From: Colwellia psychrerythraea 34H
Lineage (GTDB): Bacteria > Pseudomonadota > Gammaproteobacteria > Enterobacterales > Alteromonadaceae
DNA length: 64,000 bases
Direction of reading: 5' to 3'
NCBI RefSeq assembly: GCF_000012325.1
Contig: NC_003910.7
Location: forward strand, 372,001 to 436,000
The stretch's first letter is position 1. Every line of letters begins with the position of its first letter. Under the pieces are notes generated by a model. The model was not told the origin of the DNA. It saw nothing but the letters and a program-made list of their open reading frames with translations, and searched no databases. Positions 44,554-54,628 of this stretch are shown here, in pieces. The position numbers were made by a program, and so were the translations under genes.

Positions 44554-46931
44554 TATTTCCCTTCTTCTTGATGCTCTGCTTCATTGTTGATTTTCTCAGC
44601 TGAGATATCTTTAAGCGCTTCATTATAATCGCGCATCATATCTTTTTTCTTTTCTTTATAAAGATCAAAACGAGATTGGATAGGGCGTGCTGGCCAGTAA
44701 TTATTATTAATGTTCACATCAGCTGTTTGCCACTTGGCATCTAGTGCAATTTCAGAGATCTCTTTATCACGAATTAATAACTTAGATACTTTTTTACTAT
44801 TTTTACGCCAAATTTCAGCGGGAATGTAAATATGTTCAGTTGTGTTATCAGCATACGTAATATCGAGTAAAATTGGCATTACTAGGCCACCATGATTAGA
44901 AAAATCGATGACATAGAATTTGCTATTATTAGTTAATAGGTCTTTTTGCCAAGACTCTAATTTTTCATGTTCTTCATTGTATTTATTACGGTCGGCATTG
45001 GTGGCGGTAAATTTATCATGATCATTGTAAAAATCTAATAACTCAGGTTTATCTTGAGTGCGTATCCATTGGTTTTTATTGCGTAAATCACTGATAAATT
45101 CAGGTTGCTCGTTATCTAGTGCACGTTCCCAGGCTTCTTCCACATCAGGATTTTGACTATTTGGGCGATATAAATAGACATTATCAATAGCTAAATCAAC
45201 GTGATCAGTGGTGTAGAACCAACCACGCCAGAACCAATCTAAATCGACCGCTGAAGCATCTTCCATAGTGCGGAAAAAGTCAGCTGGCGTAGGACGTTTG
45301 AACTTCCAACGTTGGGCATACTCTTTAAAAGCAAAGTCAAATAATTCACGACCCATGATGGTTTCACGTAAAATATTTAATGCTGTCGCGGGCTTGCCAT
45401 AAGCATTATTGCCAAACTGTAAAATAGACTCTGAGTTAGTCATAATGGGTACTTGATTATCACTTTTCATGTAACTTGTAATATTTGTCGCATGGCCACG
45501 GCGAGATGGATAACCTTCTTCCCAAGCCTGCTCTGCAAGGAACTGTAAAAAGGTATTTAATCCCTCATCCATCCAAGTCCACTGTCGCTCATCAGAATTG
45601 ACAATCATAGGGAAGTAATTATGACCGACTTCATGAATAATAACGCCAACTAAGCCGTATTTGGTACGGCGAGAATAGGTTTTTTCGCCCGTTTCATCAT
45701 CAAGTGTTGGTCGAGGTCCATTGAAGGTAATCATTGGGTATTCCATACCACCAACAGGGCCGTTAACTGAAATAGACACAGGATAAGGGTAATCAAAAGT
45801 ATATTTACTGTATTGTTCCATCGTATGGATTATGGCTTCGGTTGAATACTTCTCCCAAAGCGGGTTACCTTCGTTAGGGTAAAACGACATGGCCATAGTA
45901 TTGCTATTACCTTGTTGATAACCTTGCGCATCCCAGATAAATTTTCGGCTTGATGCAAAGGCAAAATCACGAACATTTTTGGCTCTAAAGTGCCATGTTT
46001 TTGTCTTACTACTACGTGACTTTTCATTCGCTAATGCTTCTGCAGGTGTAATGATCAAAACAGGTTTTTTAGCTTTCTTGGCTTGTTTTAAACGTTTTCG
46101 TTGCGTGCTAGTGAGTACTTTACTTTCATTTTGTAAAACCCCGGTAGCAGCAACAATGTGATCGGCAGGCACGGTAATTTTTACATCATAGTCACCAAAC
46201 TCTAACGTGAACTCGCCGTTACCCAAAAATTGTTTGTTTTGCCAGCCCTTTGCATCGTAGTAGGCTGCAGCTCTTGGGAACCAACTAGCAACTTCATAGA
46301 GATAGTTATCATCTTCTTTGAAGTATTCATAACCAGAACGACCACCAAGCACTTTTTGCTCATGTAGTTGGTAATGCCAATTAATATTTATTTCGACACT
46401 TGCACCTGACTTTAATGGCTTAGGTAGATCAACACGCATCATAGTGCCATTGATAACATAATGTAGCGCTTTACCATTACTTGCACTGACTTTAGTTATG
46501 CCATAACCACCATCGAAAATAGGTGATTCAACCAATTGTCGAAAGCTATCAAAAGTAACTTTCTTCTCGCTGGGTGCTCTGCTTGTCATCTTATAAGCGG
46601 AGTCGCGTTTCATGCGATTTTGATCTAGCTGTAACCATAAGTAGCGTAAAGTATCAGGAGAATTATTTTGATAATCCATTATTTGCTCGCCAGTTAAACG
46701 CTGTGTTTTGTCATCAATGGCAATGGAAATATCATAATCAACTTGTTGTTGCCAATACTTATGGCCTGGCGTACCAGAGGCGGTACGGTAAATATTTGGC
46801 GTTGGTAAAACTTCACCTAATTGACGAAATTTATCGTCGAAGGCCGCTTTACTTGCCTGACTATCGACTGATAGTAAGCCAGAAAAAGCCAGTACTAGGC
46901 CAATTAAGGCTGTAGAGGTTGAATATTTCAT
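44553..46931 (-). CDS. M1-family metallopeptidase (gluzincin)
   Basis: This 792-residue exported peptidase has a signal peptide (1-27). The catalytic zinc site is IIHEVGHNYFPMIVNSDER with the third ligand Glu in WMDEGLNTF, the HExxH-x18-E arrangement. GPVGGMEYPMI is a GAMEN-like exopeptidase motif. The C-terminal region (after about 620) is charged and lacks a typical ERAP repeat. It probably trims peptides in the periplasm, and its operon partner is a DUF6702-like protein. Confidence 0.92.
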   Translation of the reverse strand: MKYSTSTALIGLVLAFSGLLSVDSQASKAAFDDKFRQLGEVLPTPNIYRTASGTPGHKYWQQQVDYDISIAIDDKTQRLTGEQIMDYQNNSPDTLRYLWLQLDQNRMKRDSAYKMTSRAPSEKKVTFDSFRQLVESPIFDGGYGITKVSASNGKALHYVINGTMMRVDLPKPLKSGASVEININWHYQLHEQKVLGGRSGYEYFKEDDNYLYEVASWFPRAAAYYDAKGWQNKQFLGNGEFTLEFGDYDVKITVPADHIVAATGVLQNESKVLTSTQRKRLKQAKKAKKPVLIITPAEALANEKSRSSKTKTWHFRAKNVRDFAFASSRKFIWDAQGYQQGNSNTMAMSFYPNEGNPLWEKYSTEAIIHTMEQYSKYTFDYPYPVSISVNGPVGGMEYPMITFNGPRPTLDDETGEKTYSRRTKYGLVGVIIHEVGHNYFPMIVNSDERQWTWMDEGLNTFLQFLAEQAWEEGYPSRRGHATNITSYMKSDNQVPIMTNSESILQFGNNAYGKPATALNILRETIMGRELFDFAFKEYAQRWKFKRPTPADFFRTMEDASAVDLDWFWRGWFYTTDHVDLAIDNVYLYRPNSQNPDVEEAWERALDNEQPEFISDLRNKNQWIRTQDKPELLDFYNDHDKFTATNADRNKYNEEHEKLESWQKDLLTNNSKFYVIDFSNHGGLVMPILLDITYADNTTEHIYIPAEIWRKNSKKVSKLLIRDKEISEIALDAKWQTADVNINNNYWPARPIQSRFDLYKEKKKDMMRDYNEALKDISAEKINNEAEHQEEGK

Positions 46932-47105
46932 AATTTTCCAAAGTAGAGAAGGAGTACGTTTTTAAGGTTTTTTATAGAAGGTATACAATATTTAATACTG
47001 AACGTGGATTTATACCACAATCAGAAACACCTTGTTATTTGTAAGGTGAAAATTTGCGATAGAAAGCAGTATTTATAAGATTAACGGTGAGATAACTTAG
47101 TGGAA

Positions 47106-47546
47106 TTAAACGTTATTACAGTTTTTACAGCTACCGTGTGCTTCAACTATTTGATGACTGATAGTGAAGCCATTAGCATCAGCCATTGTACGTAATGCTA
47201 AATCAAAGTTATTAGATTGTATTTCTTCTACATGACCACACTCATCGCATATTAATAGCTGAACAGGGTGATCACACTCGCCAAAATGGTGACACATAAT
47301 GAAAGCATTAATAGATTCTATTTTATGGACAAAACCCTGTTTAGATAAAAAATCTAAAGCACGGTAAATAGTAGCGGGCTTAGCAGCAGCATCTAACTCT
47401 TTTAGTTCAGCTAATAAATCATAAGCGCCGACGGCGCCTTGACGGTTAGCTAATAATAAAAAAACTTGCTCTCTTACTGTAGTAAAACGAGCGCCTTTTT
47501 TTTTGCAAACGAATTGTGCTTGTTGTAATAAAGATTCTGCCGTCAT
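47106..47546 (-). CDS. zur: Zinc uptake regulator Zur
   Basis: This 146-residue Fur-family repressor is of Zur type. It has the winged-helix segment AKPATIYRALDFLSKQGFVHKIES, the structural zinc cysteines CDECG and CKNC, and a His-rich sensor segment MCHHFGECDH. With zinc bound it represses uptake genes. A near-consensus Zur box precedes the MerC-like gene at 31103 in the same window. Confidence 0.93.
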   Translation of the reverse strand: MTAESLLQQAQFVCKKKGARFTTVREQVFLLLANRQGAVGAYDLLAELKELDAAAKPATIYRALDFLSKQGFVHKIESINAFIMCHHFGECDHPVQLLICDECGHVEEIQSNNFDLALRTMADANGFTISHQIVEAHGSCKNCNNV

Positions 47547-47803
47547 GGTGCTATTCGGTTATGTTTTGTCTAAGAATGGATGAGTTTGCAGTGTATCATA
47601 GCTAGATATATGCGCGTAAGTATTTTTAGTTAAGTCAATGGCTCTAGCTGATTAGGAAACTTATATAGGTGAGTAAGATACGTCGATAGTCGTCGTCTTG
47701 CAAAGTCATGCTAGATCATTTTGAAACATGATTGATAACAGGTATGCATTTCTGCTTATAAGTAATTTAGTATTTATCCACCTTACATTAAAATGAGGTT
47801 TTC
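47547..47803. other. Divergent gap between zur and nagX
   Basis: This region of about 260 bp holds promoters for both genes and no coding sequence. No Zur box was seen before zur itself. Confidence 0.5.
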
Positions 47804-47831
47804 TTGTAAAAGACAGCGCTGTCTTTTACAA
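47804..47831. promoter_or_regulatory. 28-bp perfect palindrome, likely LacI-type (NagR) operator
   Basis: Each arm reads TTGTAAAAGACAGC, meeting at a central CG. The core AAGACAGCGCTGTCTT differs by one base per arm from the TGACARCGYTGTCA motif remembered for NagR of Shewanella. It lies 33 bp before the nagX start, a position suited to repression. Confidence 0.6.
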
Positions 47832-47863
47832 TGATTAACTACAAATTCTGCTAGGAAATTAAC

Positions 47864-48940
47864 ATGACTCGTTATCTCGCGCTCGATGCTTTTAGAGGCA
47901 TTACTATAGCTTTAATGATTTTAGTGAATACGCCGGGAACATGGTCACATGTATATGCGCCTTTATTACATGCAGAGTGGGATGGCGCAACGCCAACAGA
48001 TTTAGTGTTCCCATTCTTCTTATTTATTATTGGCTCAGCCATGTTTTTCTCCTTCAAGAAAAGTAACTTCTCTGCTAGCCCTGAGCAATTTAGGAAAATA
48101 ATTAAGCGTGGTTTCATCATGTTTTTTATTGGTTTTATGTTAAATGTTATTCCATTTACCGTTAATGCTGAAGATTGGCGGATTATGGGTATTTTACAAC
48201 GCATAGGTATTGCTTACACTGTGGCCGCTTGTTTAGTACTAACGCTTAATAGAACAGGAGTTTTTATTGCGTCAGCAGTCATATTATTAGCTTATTGGGC
48301 ATTACTCCTTAGTATGGGAGAAGGGGCTTTAACCATTGAGGGCAATATTATTCGTCAGCTTGATTTAGCGGTATTTGGCGCTAATCACATGTACACCATG
48401 CGTGGTGTTGCTTTCGAGCCTGAGGGGCTATTAAGTACTATTCCAGCAATAGTAAATATGCTACTTGGTTTTGAATTAACACGTTATTTAACCAGTATTG
48501 AAGATAAAAGAAGTAGTGTTATCAAATTAACGCTTATTGGTGGCTTAGCAGTGGGGTTTGGTGCGCTATGGGGTTTAGTATTACCTATTAATAAGTCGTT
48601 ATGGACACCGTCTTATGTCATTTATAGCACTGGTTTTGCATGTTTATTACTGGCCGCCTTCATCTGGTTAATTGATATAATGAAACAAGTGAAATTGGCA
48701 GAGCCTTTACTGGTTTATGGGACTAACCCATTATTTGTTTATGTATTGTCATTCTTAGTGGTAACCATGTACTTAAACATTAATGTTGGCGATGTTTCCA
48801 TGTACGCTTGGTTATATAAACAGCTTAGTGGCGTGTTTACACCGAAATTAGCTTCCTTTATTTTTGCTTTTTCACATGTAGCATTTTTCTGGTATGTTTC
48901 ATTAAAGTTATATCAACGAAAAATATTTATCAAAATATAA
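47864..48940 (+). CDS. nagX: NagX-type acyltransferase/N-acetylglucosamine-linked membrane protein
   Basis: This 358-residue integral membrane protein has about ten helices and the HGSNAT/DUF5009 signature MTRYLALDAFRGITIALMIL and DLVFPFFLFIIGSAMF. In Shewanella-type bacteria NagX belongs to the chitin/N-acetylglucosamine regulon, probably as an inner-membrane transporter or acetyltransferase. The NagR-like palindrome upstream supports this. No other nag genes lie nearby. Confidence 0.82.
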   Translation: MTRYLALDAFRGITIALMILVNTPGTWSHVYAPLLHAEWDGATPTDLVFPFFLFIIGSAMFFSFKKSNFSASPEQFRKIIKRGFIMFFIGFMLNVIPFTVNAEDWRIMGILQRIGIAYTVAACLVLTLNRTGVFIASAVILLAYWALLLSMGEGALTIEGNIIRQLDLAVFGANHMYTMRGVAFEPEGLLSTIPAIVNMLLGFELTRYLTSIEDKRSSVIKLTLIGGLAVGFGALWGLVLPINKSLWTPSYVIYSTGFACLLLAAFIWLIDIMKQVKLAEPLLVYGTNPLFVYVLSFLVVTMYLNINVGDVSMYAWLYKQLSGVFTPKLASFIFAFSHVAFFWYVSLKLYQRKIFIKI

Positions 48941-48950
48941 GAGTCATGCT

Positions 48951-48990
48951 TCAGGCCTTAATTTTAATGTTAGATTAAAATTAAGGCCTG
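48951..48990. repeat. Perfect 16-bp inverted repeat after nagX
   Basis: CAGGCCTTAATTTTAA and its mirror flank TGTTAGAT. It has no T tract on the plus side (followed by AAAAACC), so it is either a factor-assisted terminator or an mRNA 3' stabiliser. Confidence 0.6.
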
Positions 48991-49081
48991 AAAAACCTGC
49001 CAAAAAGTCCTTGTTTTTGCTATGCTTAGCTCATGGTTTTTAATCATTAATCATCATAAAAATAAGGAATCTTTTTTACGA

Positions 49082-50437
49082 GTGAATAAAACTAAACTTA
49101 GCCAAGATGAAAACTTGTCCTTTAAGGTTAGCCATCAGTTATTACCGCAAGATTATCAACGTATTGATCTGTACTTCTCACTGCCGGTTGAAATGGGTAT
49201 TAATCCCAGTACTCTAAATGAAGAAGAGTTTTTCTATTCTAATATTAAAAATCATAGTGCTTACTATGCAGACCAACTACACCTGCCTTTAGTCAGAAGT
49301 CGTTTTGTCAGCCAAAAAAAAGGTGAGCAAAGTGATTATCGGTTAAACCTTAATTTGTACTCCTATCAAGTTAAAAAAGCACTCGATGCTGATATCAAGC
49401 AAACATTAAAGTTAAAAGCGGCAGAGGAATTTTATCCTGCGGCAGTTGAATTGGCAGAGCAAACTCTTTCACTGACTAAAAAGTTAAGGCGTTATACGCC
49501 CTCCGATAAGAAGCTAAATTCCTTTTTTGAAAATGCAGATAACTATTTAAGTTGGCATATCGAACAATCTTTCTTAAAGTTACTGTCTCGAGGCCCTAAA
49601 AGCTCAGAATTCACAGCTGAACGAGAGCTACTTTTAAGTTTATGTCGAAGCGAAAATGATTATCGTATTGAAAATAAATATAACTCACAAGTTACTCTTG
49701 ATGATGCTAACCGCATTACTAACAAAATGCGCTTGTTACAAAGATTAATAGAATACGGTGTGGTCTTTCAGCGGAAAACTCGGTATTTAAATGTTAATTT
49801 AAAACGTTTTGTCCGTGGTGTTGTTACTGCTGTTATTATGGCTTTTGTTATGTTGTTAGTGCTTAATGCCCGAACTAACTTTACCGAAGTAACGGTTGCG
49901 TTAGTGGCTTTCTTGGGCCTTATTTATGGTTTAAGGGAAACCTTTAAAGAAGACTTAACCAGTCTTATATGGCGTAAAATTCAAAAAGGTCGGCCCAAGT
50001 GGCAGAACCTATTTACTCATAGCGTCACTAAAAAGCGTATTTTGAGTCAAATTCTGTGGTTAGAGTACATAAGCAATAAAGACTTGCCTAAATCGGTTAA
50101 TGCATTGTTTCAGCAGCGTAGGCAACAAAATAAGCAAGCTGCGCAATTATTGCATTTTCGCTGTGACAATAAGGTTATGGCCAAAGAGTTTTTACCTGGT
50201 TACGACGAAATTCAGCAGCAAACATTTTTCAATTTAACCCCTTTTGTCCGTTTTTTGAAAAAAGGGGCAGGTCGATTATACAGTTTAGAAGGGCAAAAAA
50301 TCTCAAGCCAAGGTGTTGAGCAGCGTTATCAAATCAATCTTATTTTACGCCACTTCTGTAAAGGTGAAGAATCTTTACAACGTTTTAAAATAACCTTGAA
50401 TCGCTCAGAAATTGTCAATATTGAATCAATAAACTAG
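49082..50437 (+). CDS. Hypothetical protein with central membrane hairpin
   Basis: This protein has about 451 residues from GTG 49082 (or 471 from ATG 49022). A soluble, helical N-terminal half is followed by two adjacent membrane helices (about residues 249-265 and 269-286, in RGVVTAVIMAFVMLLVLN and EVTVALVAFLGLIYGL). A basic C-terminal domain follows. No family is recognised. It is monocistronic between nagX and rpsF, and the topology suggests two cytosolic domains joined by one hairpin. Confidence 0.7.
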   Translation: MNKTKLSQDENLSFKVSHQLLPQDYQRIDLYFSLPVEMGINPSTLNEEEFFYSNIKNHSAYYADQLHLPLVRSRFVSQKKGEQSDYRLNLNLYSYQVKKALDADIKQTLKLKAAEEFYPAAVELAEQTLSLTKKLRRYTPSDKKLNSFFENADNYLSWHIEQSFLKLLSRGPKSSEFTAERELLLSLCRSENDYRIENKYNSQVTLDDANRITNKMRLLQRLIEYGVVFQRKTRYLNVNLKRFVRGVVTAVIMAFVMLLVLNARTNFTEVTVALVAFLGLIYGLRETFKEDLTSLIWRKIQKGRPKWQNLFTHSVTKKRILSQILWLEYISNKDLPKSVNALFQQRRQQNKQAAQLLHFRCDNKVMAKEFLPGYDEIQQQTFFNLTPFVRFLKKGAGRLYSLEGQKISSQGVEQRYQINLILRHFCKGEESLQRFKITLNRSEIVNIESIN

Positions 50438-50508
50438 CTGCATTTTTAATTTAAAAGGTAGGTGCAGCCTACTGTTCTCTAGGTAAGCTGATATCACTTC
50501 GTTATTGC

Positions 50509-50537
50509 TTGCTTTTACCGGTTGTTTTCCCTACAAT
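50509..50537 (+). promoter_or_regulatory. Promoter of the rpsF operon
   Basis: TTGCTT and TACAAT are 17 bp apart. The leader of about 85 nt that follows may carry the S6:S18 autoregulatory RNA, but its secondary structure is not evident by eye. Confidence 0.6.
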
Positions 50538-50629
50538 ACGCCTCCTTAATTCAGCCTGAACTTTTGTTCCTTGTCTCAACTGGTGTTGGCTGTGCCAGAT
50601 TATGAGACTACAACCGTAAGGAGCTCGTA

Positions 50630-51061
50630 ATGCGTCATTACGAAATCGTATTTATGGTTCACCCTGATCAGAGTGAACAAGTGTCTGGTATGATCCAGCG
50701 CTACACAGACTTGATCAATGCTGCTGAAGGCAAAATCCACCGTCTAGAAGACTGGGGCCGTCGTCAATTAGCATACCCAATCAATAAACTACACAAAGCA
50801 CACTATGTTCTTATGAACATTGAAGCGCCACAAGTAGTTATTGATGAGCTTGAAACTGCTTTCCGTTATAACGATGTTGTTATTCGTAACATGATTATGC
50901 GTACTAAAGACGCGGTAACTGAAGCATCGCCAATGGCTGCTGCTAAAGAAGAGCGTCGTGACGATCGCCGCGAAGTTAAGAAAGATGTTGCTGCTGCGCC
51001 AGTTGAAGCTAAAGAAGACTCTGTTGAAGAGAAATCTGAAGAAGCTGCTAGCGAAGAATAA
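50630..51061 (+). CDS. rpsF: 30S ribosomal protein S6
   Basis: This 143-residue S6 begins [18 protein letters not shown] and has the family segment [21 protein letters not shown] long acidic tail ([11 protein letters not shown]) follows, as is usual in gammaproteobacteria, where glutamates can be added by RimK. AAGGAG precedes the ATG. It is first gene of the rpsF-priB-rpsR-rplI operon. Confidence 0.98.
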   Translation: MRHYEIVFMVHPDQSEQVSGMIQRYTDLINAAEGKIHRLEDWGRRQLAYPINKLHKAHYVLMNIEAPQVVIDELETAFRYNDVVIRNMIMRTKDAVTEASPMAAAKEERRDDRREVKKDVAAAPVEAKEDSVEEKSEEAASEE

Positions 51062-51068
51062 GTAATCT

Positions 51069-51383
51069 GTGATTGTCTCGCAAGAGAATTGCCTAGTGTT
51101 GATCGGTGAGGTGGTGAGAACCCCTAAGCAATCAACCAGCCCTGCAGGTATTAGTCATAGTCAGTTTTCAATAGACCATAAGTCTATACAAAATGAAGCT
51201 GGTATGAATCGACAAGCATTTGTCCGAATACAAGTAGTTGCTACAGGTGATTTATCACACTTAACTCGTGAATTAATTGCAGGGAATGTAGTAAAAGTGA
51301 CCGGTTTTATAAATCGCCACGAATCTAGAAACGGTAATCCGCTTTTAGCATTACATGCTCAGCAAATTGAAATGATTAATTAG
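51069..51383 (+). CDS. priB: Primosomal replication protein PriB
   Basis: This 104-residue OB-fold protein of the replication-restart primosome bridges PriA and DnaT. The sequence CLVLIGEVVRTPKQSTSPAG and the terminal LLALHAQQIEMI fit PriB. GTG start 7 bp after rpsF; the position between rpsF and rpsR is diagnostic. Confidence 0.95.
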   Translation: MIVSQENCLVLIGEVVRTPKQSTSPAGISHSQFSIDHKSIQNEAGMNRQAFVRIQVVATGDLSHLTRELIAGNVVKVTGFINRHESRNGNPLLALHAQQIEMIN

Positions 51384-51436
51384 GCTTTATTTACTAACAA
51401 AATAGTTAACTAAATAAAACCATATTGGAGAACTCC

Positions 51437-51664
51437 ATGTCTCGTTTTTTTAGACGTCGTAAGTTTTGCCGCTTCACAGCGGAAGGCGCAACATCTATCG
51501 ATTATAAAGATATTGCAACTTTAAAAAATTATATCACTGAAAGTGGTAAAATTGTTCCTAGCCGTATCACTGGTACTGCTGCTAAATATCAACGTCAATT
51601 AACTCGTGCGATTAAACGCGCTCGTTACTTGTCATTGTTACCATACACCGACTTACATAAGTAA
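51437..51664 (+). CDS. rpsR: 30S ribosomal protein S18
   Basis: This 75-residue S18 ([17 protein letters not shown]...[16 protein letters not shown]) has the usual length. ATG 51437 follows TTGGAG. Upstream in-frame codons are leader and not part of the protein. S18 pairs with S6 on the small-subunit platform. Confidence 0.98.
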   Translation: MSRFFRRRKFCRFTAEGATSIDYKDIATLKNYITESGKIVPSRITGTAAKYQRQLTRAIKRARYLSLLPYTDLHK

Positions 51665-51681
51665 GCTAATAGGGGTTTAAA

Positions 51682-52134
51682 ATGGAAGTAATACTTCTTG
51701 ATAAAATCGCCAAATTAGGCGGCCTTGGTGACAAGGTATCTGTTAAATCAGGTTATGCACGTAACTACTTATTACCACAAGGTAAAGCAGTATTTGCATC
51801 AGAAGCTAACGTTGAGCACTTTGAAGCTCGTCGTGCTGATATCGAAGCTAAATTAGCTGACGTATTAGCAACAGCCGAAGCTCGTGCAGCTAAAGTTGTT
51901 GCATTAGCTGAAGTTACAATCGCATCAAAATCTGGTGACGAAGGTAAATTATTCGGTTCTATTGGTACTCGTGATATCGCTGATGCGATCACTGAAGCTG
52001 GCGTTGAAATTACAAAAGCTGAAGTACGTTTACCATTAGGTGCTATCCGCGAAACAGGTGAATTCGAAATCGCAATTCACTTACATCACGATGTTGATAC
52101 TAGCATCAAAGTTGTAGTTATCGCTGAAGCATAA
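51682..52134 (+). CDS. rplI: 50S ribosomal protein L9
   Basis: This 150-residue L9 begins [20 protein letters not shown] and has the motif [14 protein letters not shown] long helix leads to the C-terminal domain ([13 protein letters not shown]). It is the last gene of the operon, followed by a strong terminator. Confidence 0.98.
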   Translation: MEVILLDKIAKLGGLGDKVSVKSGYARNYLLPQGKAVFASEANVEHFEARRADIEAKLADVLATAEARAAKVVALAEVTIASKSGDEGKLFGSIGTRDIADAITEAGVEITKAEVRLPLGAIRETGEFEIAIHLHHDVDTSIKVVVIAEA

Positions 52135-52167
52135 TTTATAACTAGCATTTGCTTAGCTTATAAAACA

Positions 52168-52205
52168 AAATACCGCATTCTCCTAGAGATTGCGGTATTT
52201 TTTTA
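52168..52205 (+). terminator. Terminator of the rpsF-rplI operon
   Basis: AATACCGCA...TGCGGTATTTTTTTA, loop about 13: strong intrinsic terminator. Confidence 0.9.
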
Positions 52206-52404
52206 TGGCTATTTTTTAGTTGCTAGTTGGTCGATGAATAATGGTAATGCCGTTAATCGTTGTCTTAACAAAGATGGGACCTTCTGTTTACTAAGGGGAA
52301 GGAAATTACGACGAAAAAATTTATAAGAGTAAGGCATTTGATTGAGTAATAGTTCGCTATTCCGAATGAAAATAACGAAGCTTTTGGGAATTTTAACTAG
52401 TAAT

Positions 52405-53592
52405 TTACCAAGCAGATCCTGCTTGGATGTAGAACACCGTATCTTCGGGGCCTTTGGCAATGTCTATGCCCATATTAAAGTCGTAACGCCTTGCAATTAG
52501 GTAACGAAATCCTGCTCCTTTACTGACACGACTGTCGCTATCTGAAAAATCAGAAAAACTATCACTGGCTTTCCCTATGCCGGCAAATGCACTCAGCTCC
52601 CAACGTAAATTGATTCTATATGCCACTTCAAGTTCTGATAAAGCAACTGATTGCCCTTGATATCGAGCTGCTGGAATACCGCGCATCGAAATATAGGGTG
52701 TCGCATAAGGAGGTAAGATTTGTTCAGAGTCGACATAATTAGCTTCAACTCTAATCGCTGTACGCCAATGATCAGTGATCTTGAAGTAATTAAGTGCGGT
52801 TAACTCAGTTAAGGTGTAGTCAACATCCGAGCCTATAACATCATCGAACCAAAGGTAATTCAGCTCGTACTTTAGTCCGTCAGTAGGCGAAAAGAAATTA
52901 TCTCTTGAGTCGTATTCCAATGTTAGGCCTGCACCAGAAGTGACAATGTTAGTAGAAAGTGCTGGTCGTAAATTACTTGGAATCTTACCAATAATATTAC
53001 CAGCGTTGACTATGCTAACTTGCGCATCAACGTAGCGATGCATAGGTCCAAAATAAAAAGCGCTGTTACCCAGTTTAAACTTTAGCGTTTGCATTATCGC
53101 AGTCGCTTGTGTGTTGATTTTTAAGGGGGCAGGTAGGGTTAGATCACCAAAGCCGTAAAAGTTAAGGTTTATATCGCCATAACCGCCGCCGCCCATATAG
53201 CGAATGCTACCTTTATTGAAAAAACCGAGGTGACCACCTCCAATCAAATAAGAGTCGTTACCTGTATAAGCACCAAAAGCGGCAGAAATGCTTGGCGGCA
53301 TTAAACTGTGTGATGCTCTATCATTACTTTCATCTTGCATTGTTTTTAATCGAGCTGCTTGTTCTTCTTCTGACTCATGAAAAAACAAACCCATCATGCC
53401 TAAACCCCCATCTACAGCTGGGTCAGTAATGATGATAGGCACAGGTAAAAAACCATAAGCATTTTCTGAAAGGTAACGTGAAGCATCAAGATTGCCATCG
53501 AGTTTATCGGTAAAAATTCCTGAAGCTGCAAAAGTACTGAATGAGGACAGAGGTATCAAAATAAGCGAGATGATTTTTTTTAAAAGGGTCAT
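52405..53592 (-). CDS. BamA/TamA-type outer-membrane barrel without POTRA domains
   Basis: This 395-residue exported protein has a signal peptide (1-22, ending TFA). A short linker leads to a beta-barrel resembling surface-antigen/Omp85 barrels (TLEYDSRDNFFSPTDGLKYE; SMRGIPAARYQGQS, an RGxP-like motif; GAGFRYLIARRYDFNMGIDI). It ends in aromatic Trp. With no POTRA domain it is unlikely to be an insertase. The family is often found next to metal or phosphate genes, but nothing here fixes a role. Confidence 0.75.
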   Translation of the reverse strand: MTLLKKIISLILIPLSSFSTFAASGIFTDKLDGNLDASRYLSENAYGFLPVPIIITDPAVDGGLGMMGLFFHESEEEQAARLKTMQDESNDRASHSLMPPSISAAFGAYTGNDSYLIGGGHLGFFNKGSIRYMGGGGYGDINLNFYGFGDLTLPAPLKINTQATAIMQTLKFKLGNSAFYFGPMHRYVDAQVSIVNAGNIIGKIPSNLRPALSTNIVTSGAGLTLEYDSRDNFFSPTDGLKYELNYLWFDDVIGSDVDYTLTELTALNYFKITDHWRTAIRVEANYVDSEQILPPYATPYISMRGIPAARYQGQSVALSELEVAYRINLRWELSAFAGIGKASDSFSDFSDSDSRVSKGAGFRYLIARRYDFNMGIDIAKGPEDTVFYIQAGSAW

Positions 53593-53698
53593 GATCTACT
53601 CTTTGAAGTATTAGTGATAATCCCGACTTTGACGTTGGACTACATGCTTATTATTACAGCAATCTTCTACTAGAAACTAATGATTAGCAAGGGATGAA

Positions 53699-54628
53699 TT
53701 ATAAAGTCTGCTGCAATACTTTATCTCTTAGCCATTGATGTGCTGCACTATTTACTGTGCGCTGATGCTGAAGTAAAAATAATTCAACCATATTACTGTC
53801 TGTTTGCTCGAATTGATAAACACTGACCAACTCTTCTTTATAGGTAGAAGAATGTATAAAAAAACTGGGTGCTATCAGTAGGGTGTTTGATGATTTTAAT
53901 AACTCAACCAGAATACTCAATTGACTAGTTTTTAATTGTATATCACGTTTGAAGCCCTGCTTGAGTAGAATACTATCAATAGGGTTGGTAAAAATTGCGC
54001 CAGAGTCTTCATTTACATTTAATTCAAGAAAACGATAAGTTAGGCAGTCAGCGAGTTCAACTTTATGTTGTGCCGAGAGAGGATGGCTTTTTCTCGCAAA
54101 AATCGATAATGATAATTTTCCTAAAGAAGTCGCGATAAAGGCAGTATCGGTTGGCTTTTCGATATGAATAGCGAAATCTAGAAAACCTGATTCAAGTGAT
54201 TTGTTTGAGCTCATCTTTGCTGAGTATTCAGATAATTGCACCGCGGGTGCTTCATTATTTATAGCCTGTACTAAGGGTAAAAAAATAGCATGGCTGGTCA
54301 GCGATGGTAACGAGATAGAGAAATGTTTATCACAAGTCTGAGGTGAAAAATCGTCATCGTGTAGTATTGATTCTAATTTTTGTAATAAATCAGGCAATAA
54401 AGCCTCAATACTGTGCGCTTTTTCTGTCGGCACTATCCCTGAAGCTGTGCGATGAAAGAGCGGGTCATCGAAAAGATCTCTCAAGCGTTGTAAAGTTCTG
54501 CTCATGGCAGACTGTGACAAATAAAGACGCTCAGCCGCTCGGCTGACATTTTTTTCTTTTAATAAAACACTCAGTGACACCAATAAGTTAAGGTCGACTC
54601 GTGCTAACTTCTGCTCTAATAAAGCCAT
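53699..54628 (-). CDS. LysR-family regulator (NodD/LeuO-like)
   Basis: This 309-residue protein has the N-terminal winged helix (VDLNLLVSLSVLLKEKNVSRAA, SQSAMSRTLQRLRDLFDDPL) of the LeuO/NodD branch and a C-terminal effector-binding domain. It is monocistronic. The upstream gene in the outer-membrane direction is not obviously a target. Confidence 0.88.
   Translation of the reverse strand: MALLEQKLARVDLNLLVSLSVLLKEKNVSRAAERLYLSQSAMSRTLQRLRDLFDDPLFHRTASGIVPTEKAHSIEALLPDLLQKLESILHDDDFSPQTCDKHFSISLPSLTSHAIFLPLVQAINNEAPAVQLSEYSAKMSSNKSLESGFLDFAIHIEKPTDTAFIATSLGKLSLSIFARKSHPLSAQHKVELADCLTYRFLELNVNEDSGAIFTNPIDSILLKQGFKRDIQLKTSQLSILVELLKSSNTLLIAPSFFIHSSTYKEELVSVYQFEQTDSNMVELFLLQHQRTVNSAAHQWLRDKVLQQTL

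Noticed and set aside
52209..52460. 83-codon frame downstream of rplI on the minus strand
   Set aside because: It overlaps the end of the outer-membrane gene in another frame and has no supporting start signal.
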